Origin: Bromus sterilis
Taxonomy: Eukaryota > Streptophyta > Magnoliopsida > Poales > Poaceae
DNA: 64,000 nucleotides
Assembly (NCBI GenBank): GCA_950022295.1
Contig: OX465600.1
Span: 202,459,782-202,523,781 of the forward strand
Reading direction: 5' to 3'
Position numbers and translations under genes: made by a program. The notes under the pieces are model-generated. The model made no database searches, had not been told where the DNA came from, and was given only the letters and a program-made list of their open reading frames with translations. Below, piece by piece: positions 57,894 through 64,000 of this stretch (position 1 is its first letter; each line of letters starts with the position of its first letter).

Positions 57894-57964
57894 CCCATAA
57901 TATAAGACGTTTTTGCAATTCAAATTGAACTGCAAAAACGTCTTATATAATGGGACAGAGGTAG
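57894..57964. mobile_element. Stowaway MITE upstream of the ClpC leader (71 bp)
   Basis: Ends CTCCCTCCGTCCCATAATAT and inverse, TA at 57892-57893 and 57965-57966, almost complete hairpin around GACGTTTTTGCA. It sits within about 100 bp of the likely transcription start. Confidence 0.92.
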
Positions 57965-57966
57965 TA

Positions 57967-58379
57967 TTATTTTTCTGAATTCCTACGGCAGGAATTTGAA
58001 CAAGTCATCAATTTACCTACCAAGCATGATGGTGGATATTTTTTTGACATTCCAGATATTTTTTTTTGTCTAATGAGAATAGAATCTAGAGTCCATAGAA
58101 TACACGTAACGTATTATGAAAGATAGAGAAAAGGATAATTGAATTCAATAAATTTTGGGCGGTGATCTGCGCCCACCGGCCAGTTTAGGCCGGTCAGATT
58201 GCAGTCGTCCGATTCACTGCGATCCAACGGATCAGATTCATGCGTATTCCTTCAGATTATATGGTTGCAATATTTACGGTACATTTGCAAAAAAAATTGT
58301 ACTTAGATGTAGGAGTAATATTTTTTATTTTTGATGCTTTTTTGCAGAAAAAATGGTAGTAACAAATTTTAATCGCTGA
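57967..58379. other. Intergenic DNA upstream of ClpC
   Basis: No gene is seen. A perfect short hairpin ACCGGCC (58175-58181) and GGCCGGT (58188-58194) lies in a GC-richer patch. Confidence 0.4.
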
Positions 58380-58408
58380 TGGAGCAAGCAGAAATTATAG
58401 ATACGTTT
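58380..58408 (-). mobile_element. Short family A LTR fragment
   Basis: GGAGCAAGCAGAAATTATAG with ATACGTTT matches the first bases of the family A LTR (minus strand). It stops where LTR C3 begins. Confidence 0.6.
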
Positions 58409-58409
58409 G

Positions 58410-58643
58410 TGCTGATATGTTTAGCCCTTGTGATATGTTTATCATGATCAAGACACATTTGTATTAGTTCTTGTAGAAGAATAGAGAGGGGTGTTTGGCG
58501 GAATCGGAGAATGTATTATTGAGCCTCATGGGCGAGTATATATAGGCGTACAGGGGGTCATCTTGGAGTGCAAGACAAGACACGAGAGTCCTATCTCTAT
58601 CCTAGACTATTCGTTTATACATACACGGAATATATCTCCAACA
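58410..58643 (-). mobile_element. Copia-type 3' LTR C3 (234 bp)
   Basis: On the minus strand it reads TGTTGGAGATATATTCC to CATATCAGCA. It is directly preceded by the polypurine tract GCGGGGGAG (58644-58652), so it is a 3' LTR. It has a TATATATA box near 58538. It is unlike the C1 or C2 LTRs. Confidence 0.75.
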
Positions 58644-59453
58644 CTCCCCCGCAGTCATAACGGTAGCGTAGTGAACAACAGAAACATCGCGGACGGTCAG
58701 ACTGGAGATAAACCGAAGTGAACCCCAGAAGGCTGACACTCCCCCGCAGTCCGAGCGGAAGTGTCGTAGACGGTGTCGCGGCGTGAAGCTTGGACTGTAG
58801 AGGAAGCCGGTGAGTGCTCAAGTGAGGTGGTAGCCCTTGTGTCGATGTCGAGGGAGCCGAGAGCGTTGAGCTGTGCCATGGTCGGGGTAGCCGTGCGAGG
58901 GGTCGCTGTAGTCGATGTCGTGGCCGGTGTCGAGGAACCGCACATGAAGTCGCATGTGCATAGTGCGCGAGGAGGATGACGGAGACGCGTCAAGGCAGGC
59001 GTCGATGAAGGGGCCGATGCCGGAGCTGATGCAGTCCGATCCGTCGAGGACGAGGTGCGGCCATAGTTTTGCCAGAACTAGGCACACGTCGGGGACGAAG
59101 GCATACCCCATTTTTGCCAGAACCGAGTACGCAAAGAAGAACTCGTCGGTGACGCAGTCGAGGCGGTCGTAGAGGGGTCGATGTCGTAGAAGACGTTGTC
59201 GAGGCCGATGAAGACGATGCGCCGATCTGAGTTTGCCAGACTCGGGAACGCGTCGGGGACGAAGGCACTCCCGATGTTGCCAGTACCAGGCATGCGAGGG
59301 GCAGGGACCATCAAAAACTTGTCGCCATGTCAGAGAAAGACTAGCAGAAGAGGACTCTACGATGGTTGCGACGCGCGGAGCGGTGAGGGAGAGATGTCGA
59401 TGTTGCCCGCGGTTGTCGGAGTAGAGTAGCAGGTGGTGTAGACGTGGGCGAGG
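58644..59453 (-). mobile_element. 3' internal region of copia-type element C3
   Basis: GC-rich DNA next to the polypurine tract. A second polypurine-like CTGCGGGGGAGTGTCAGCC (minus) occurs near 58737-58755. A phrase of the form TTTGCCAGAAC(T/C)(A/G)GG, then CGTCGGGGACGAAGGC, occurs about three times (59070, 59115, 59230). Open frames on both strands lack recognisable RT, RNase H or integrase, so this is not coding pol. The element is cut at 59454 by a family D LTR. Confidence 0.5.
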
Positions 59454-60024
59454 TGTAAGGCCCGATATGCGGTAGTGTTCCAGATCTAGATGTTTCCATC
59501 CAGATCCGGAGACGAAGCACATATCGGTCCCACTGCGACATATGACCATTCCATATGCCCCGAATTTCCAACATGATATCACAACATTACAGCTACAAGG
59601 ATACAACATCTCATACAATCGGCATACAACTGCCTTAATACAATACATCAGCGGAAGATACATGTCTGAGTACAGACTACAATCAAATGCCTAGTGACAA
59701 AGGTAAAACAGACCATTCCCGTAATCACACGGGTCGAGGATCTCCGCCGGTATCCGCCTAACTAGTCGTCGTCGAGTCTCCGCGAAGGCGTCCAGAAGAA
59801 GGGTCGTCGAGCTCCTCTGAAGTCCAAGATCGTTTGTATAACGTGCGTAAAAGAGAAAAGAAAGGGGTGAGCTATATCAACAAGTCTTGTAACTAACTTC
59901 TCACAGTAAGATGGGGGTGGTGGTGAGGTTGCAGCCGCACTAGCATTATATAAGTGGCTACCGATCTATTTAGAGTAAGATGAGAACCAAGCATTCGATG
60001 AGGAATCGCCTCCAACAAGTCTGC
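59454..60024 (-). mobile_element. Family D LTR, copy D3 (partial)
   Basis: Starts TGTAAGGCCCGATATGCGG and matches the reverse complement of 9060-9635 (D1) base for base over long stretches. It is interrupted after CAACAAGTCTGC by family F. Confidence 0.75.
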
Positions 60025-62845
60025 TGTAACACCCTCGGTGTCATGTAACAGTAATCCTTTTGCTAATGAAAAATTACAGTTCCTGGTATTGCCTTGATCA
60101 TCTTTGCATCTAAACAAATTCAAATTTCCTTTGGTTGATATTAAAAACAAAGTGATAAATAAAACCTTGTCCAAAAATTGAGCAACCAATTTTATTAATT
60201 GCACAAAAATCAGTATACCATGGTACAATGGTCATGGGTATTTATTATGGCATATAAAAACTCAAACAATTCAAACTATAGCAAAACAGTGGCTTTTAAT
60301 ACCTTTTTAAATAAAACAAAATAATGAATGATTTTTATAAATCCCAAAACTCTCTGTGGCAATTGTATATTTTATAACCCTAATATTGGGGCAAGTCCCA
60401 TGTTTTACAAAAATGTAGAAAAGCTTAAACAAATTACAAAACAAAAAAATAAAAATAAAAGGGAAACCTATCTACCGCCTGGGGAAAGGCCCTCTCCTCT
60501 CTCCACTAGGTCGGCCCTCCCCGGCCCAAACCCACCTCCCCATCGTCTTATTCCTGTACACAGGGGAGGCGTGGCTCCCATCCCCCGGCTGGCCACGCCG
60601 TGGGCGCCGTGGCGTCCATCCGCCGGCTAGCCGGAGGGGTTAAAGCCCCCCCGGCACCCCGCGCCCCTCCCTGGGAACCCTAGAACGCCCCCCTTCTCCC
60701 CTCTCGCGCCGCCGTCTCCACAGCGCGCAACCGCGCTCGCCCGCCACGGCCGTCACCGCGCGGTCATTGACGACGTGGCCGGAGGCCTCGTCGGGCCGCG
60801 CCGGTCTGTCCGGGAGGTCCGCACCGTCGACCTCTTCCTCCCTGTAGAAGATCTCGATCCTAGGACCCCCTGCAGACGACGCCTACGTCACGGGAAGCTC
60901 CGGCCGCGTGGGATTTCGGCGAGCAATTCCGTCAGTGGTGAAGCTCCTCCACCCCTCCCGACTTCGCCATCGCGCTCCAATGTGAGCCCTCGTCCGTTTT
61001 CCTCCCGCCCCCGCACCCCTGTCGTGGTCCTTGCCCGACTGGCCGGCCGCGCCGCCGCGCACCGTGGGTGCACGCCTGCGTGCGTGCGCACGCGCCGCCG
61101 CCCCTGGGTGTAGCCGCTAGCGCTCCACTGCGGGAGGTTGTGGCCGCCGCCGGCCAAGGCCGCTCCCGACCGCCTTGCTCCCCCCTGGCCAGGCCAGCCT
61201 CGTCGCCGGCAGGCTCGTCGTGGCCTAGCCTGCGGGCTAAACTGCCATGGGGGATTAGCCCCTAATTATTGTAAAAAAAAAGAATTTATAACACCCCCCC
61301 TGTGTATGATCTGTGGGCCACAACCACTAATCCCCCTATTAACTAAATCCCCCCCCTCATTGTCTATGACCAGTGGGGCCTGTCCCTTAAGATGAATAAA
61401 AATGCCATTAAAAGTTGGGTCTATGACATGTGGGCCCAAGGCCTTTTAATTAATCTTTGGTTAAGTTTAATATAGTAATTAAGTACTCTCTATGACATGT
61501 GGGCCCAGTGGCTGTTTAAATTAAATTAAATGATTTATTACTGCTGGGTATGACATGTAAGTCCCACCTATAGGTTGACCAGTCAAAACTCTGTTTGGAT
61601 AATGTTGCATTTTAATAATAAAGAAAATCCAGAAATTCTTTTAAAATGATTTAAACTTTAGAAATTAATATCTTTTTAACCGTAACTCAGATTCAAAAAC
61701 TTTATACATCAAAATTAATCAGAAAAATATAACGAATAAGAATACGTACCTGTATGTCCACCACCCCCTCTAGCGTACCAAACCCGAGACATTCCCCCTC
61801 CGGTTGCACTGTCCAGTAATTGCCCGAAGCCGGTAAAAATAGCCGGTTAAATTCTCGTTTCGTCTGCAACGTATAGCACCGCATTAGTTCAACTCTAATT
61901 TAACGTTTGCCTTTGCTTTTATTTGTATTGCTATTATTGTCGTGTATTTATTGTTTCTTCCCCCTCTCTTATTGTCCGGTAGTCTCGACGTCCGCTGCTG
62001 ATGCCCCTGTGATCGACTACATCGACGACGACAGTACCTCTACCGTCGAGCTTCCAGGCAAGCAGAGTCATTCTCTTCCCCACATATCGCCTACCTTTCC
62101 GTACTTTTCTTGCACTAGGCATTGCTGCTGCTGCTACGTTACAATCCTATTCTGTTGCATAGCCTGTTTTTGTTGCCCCTTGTTGTACCTTCCTTTATCC
62201 TATGCTGCCTATTTACATATATATTATATCCAGCAGTGAACCCTGCGCCTTGTTAGTCAATAGGATTAGATAGCGGGTTGTGTTCACTCTGGGAGTGAAT
62301 GCAGATACGATACATTACAACTGCTACGGGTACGGTTCAGAGCAGACACCGGTTCAGGCCCCTACCCGGCTCTGCCGAGCCACATCAAGTGTGAGCTATC
62401 GAGGAGTAATCCATGTACCCCACTCGTGTCTGACTCTGTATAGCCGTCCTAGGGTACTGAACCACGGTTGTCCTTACAGGTAAGGAGTCGGGTGACCCCA
62501 CGGTGCACGCGCAGGATATTGTATCGGAACGACAGGACGGGTGTATTCCAGCGGTGTGCGGTGGGCCTGGTACTTGTTCGTGGCCGAGAGATATCATGTT
62601 GTACGAAAGTCGAGCTCTACCAAGAGCACACGCGAGACAAGGTAAGGAGAAGGTTCACCTTGTTGGTAACCGCACGAGTTGGTGGGACGATAGGGCAGGC
62701 ACCGATGTTACTGGTGGTCCTGACTGCTGTCGTTAACCGCGACTCATCCAGAAAGGGGCAACGATAACGGTTGTCTCGACAGAAAATTAATAAAATGCTT
62801 AATGGGTTCGGCGGATGACTTGAGTAGCCTTTTGGCTTGTACGCA
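60025..62845 (-). mobile_element. Family F long LTR-like element (partial)
   Basis: Begins TGTAACACCCTCGGTGTCAT, the same end style as families D and the leftmost element, inside D3. It shows an AT-rich start, a GC-rich block (60470-61260) and a following AT-rich part, as the other long LTRs here do. No PBS, polypurine tract or protein is visible, and the right end is hidden by the A3 insertion. Orientation is inferred from its similarity to D. Confidence 0.55.
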
Positions 62846-64000
62846 TGATACGTCCCAAACGTATCTATAATTTCTGCATGTGCCATGCATGTTTTGTGTG
62901 ACTTTTCCATGTTTTGCTTGAACTTTCATACACTTTTGAGCATATTTGGACTAACCTATTAACTCAGTGCACCCAGTTGCCAGTTCCTGTTTTCTGCTGT
63001 TTTTGTATTTCAGGTTTTTTGGCCATTAAAAGTGCTCCAAAAATTCCGGAAAAATTATATAAAAAATCAGCGTCCCGGAAGCCTCCGGAAACACCAAGGA
63101 AGGAAGGGAGGGCCACCACCAGGACTCCAGAAGGGTCCATGGCGCGGCCCAACCCTAGGCCACGCCAGGCACCCTCCTGGCTGCCTGGTGGCCCTGTCGG
63201 TGCCCCCTTTGGCCCCTATTTTTACCCCCGAGGAGGAAACCCCTAATATCGAAGTACTTTTTCCATAAGCGATTCCGATCTCCGCCGCCATATAAAACTA
63301 GCTTCGGGGGTCACCAGGATCCTGCTCCGGCACCCTGCCGGGGAGGGCCTTGGCCCCCGGGGCCATCTTCATCGACTCTCCTTCCCCCATGATGCTTCTT
63401 GAGTAGTTACTCCTTGGACTACGGGTTCTTGGCAGTAGCTATGTGGTATTCTCTCCCCCTAGATCTTCAATACAATGTTCTCATGAGATGCCCTACATGA
63501 TTGAGATCCATATGATGTAATTGGTGTTGTGTTTGTTGGGATCCGATGAATTGTTACCTTGTTCAGTCCTAAGAGGTTTATGAATTATTGTTGCTTCAAT
63601 TTGTTGTTCTTAATGCTTGTTACTAGTGCACGAGTAGCATGATCTCAGATCTGAGCACGTTATGGTTGCATGATTACAATTGTTGTTCTAGATCTTATCT
63701 ACGGTTGTATGCACCTATTATAGTCCAGAACCGACGATCCCAACGGTGATAACTTGGGACACCAAAGGGGATGGGCTATAATTTGAGGATCACATGTGTT
63801 CATGAAGTGTTAATGCTTTGTTCCGGTGCTCCGCCGCAGGAGCACCTTAATCTCCATAAGTTCCTTAAGTGGACCCGTTCGTAGCGGGATGGTAGGACAA
63901 AAGATGTTGTGCAAAGTTCTTATTGCAAGCACGTACAACTACATACGTAACACATGCCTACGTTTGGTTCTTAGACTAGGATGCTCTAGTTTGTTCTTTG
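62846..64000 (+). mobile_element. Family A LTR, copy A3, runs off the window
   Basis: Begins TGATACGTCCCAAACGTATC, opposite in orientation to A1 and A2, with a TATAAAAC box near 63291. The middle resembles A1 and A2 (for example TAGCTATGTGGTATTCTC and TTGTTGGGATCCGATG regions). The flank ACGCA would be the 5-bp target duplication; its partner is beyond the window. Confidence 0.7.

Noticed and set aside
58818..59663. 281-aa minus-strand ORF
   Set aside because: It crosses the junction between family D LTR and C3 interior, and its composition is low-complexity. It cannot be one ancestral gene.
61907..62767. ORFs of 97-110 aa in family F
   Set aside because: Low-complexity Leu/Cys or Arg-rich frames in LTR-like DNA, without splice context or domains.

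Overview
The window looks like gene-poor chromosomal DNA of a grass, most likely a Triticeae species (wheat, goatgrass, barley or rye). The evidence is layered nesting of very long gypsy LTRs (3 to 4 kb), Stowaway MITEs with CTCCCTCC-type ends and TA duplications, intron-containing plant nuclear genes, and a chloroplast-targeted chaperone. The species cannot be named from this sequence alone.

Only two intact host genes are supported, both on the minus strand and about 1.9 kb apart. One is cytosolic 40S ribosomal protein S9 (uS4; three coding exons, 46838-49328, 195 aa). The other is the chloroplast AAA+ chaperone ClpC (nine coding exons plus a 5' UTR exon, 51187-57680, 920 aa). Both reading frames join exactly at GT/AG splice sites. 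Their introns and flanks carry four Stowaway MITEs. The ClpC 5' UTR intron also holds a 518-bp poly(A)-tailed retroposon with a 14-bp target duplication.

Layout from left to right. 1-8284: a gypsy-type element without pol, minus strand, cut by the window edge; it sits in LTR-like family D (8285-9635). 9636-10932: LTR and 3' interior of family A. 10933-11290: a CACTA-like terminus. 11543-12262: an epoxide hydrolase pseudogene fragment. 12560-15190: a 2.6-kb palindrome (fold-back element) centred near 13876. 15720-19432: a D-family LTR inserted in the left LTR of chromovirus E (19433-28082), which also carries an 834-bp MULE with a 9-bp duplication. 28083-29171: another family A LTR. 29194-32555: a FAR1/MULE transposase pseudogene. 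32899-39630: a decayed copia element C1. 39862-46431: a structurally complete copia element C2 with long gag and pol frames. 46838-57964: the host genes. 58380-64000: LTR pieces of families A, C3, D and F, again nested.

The two host genes have unrelated roles: cytosolic translation, and protein import, unfolding and proteolysis in the chloroplast stroma. Their adjacency does not imply shared function. The less ordinary features are the large palindrome with its modular arms, two adjacent copia elements with different LTRs but near-identical RNase H DNA, a proline-rich leader ORF in C2, a MULE whose empty site is preserved in the sister LTR, and the retroposon inside the ClpC gene. I found no convincing CRISPR array, operon or other bacterial-type system. 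I cannot show that any system here is previously undescribed.
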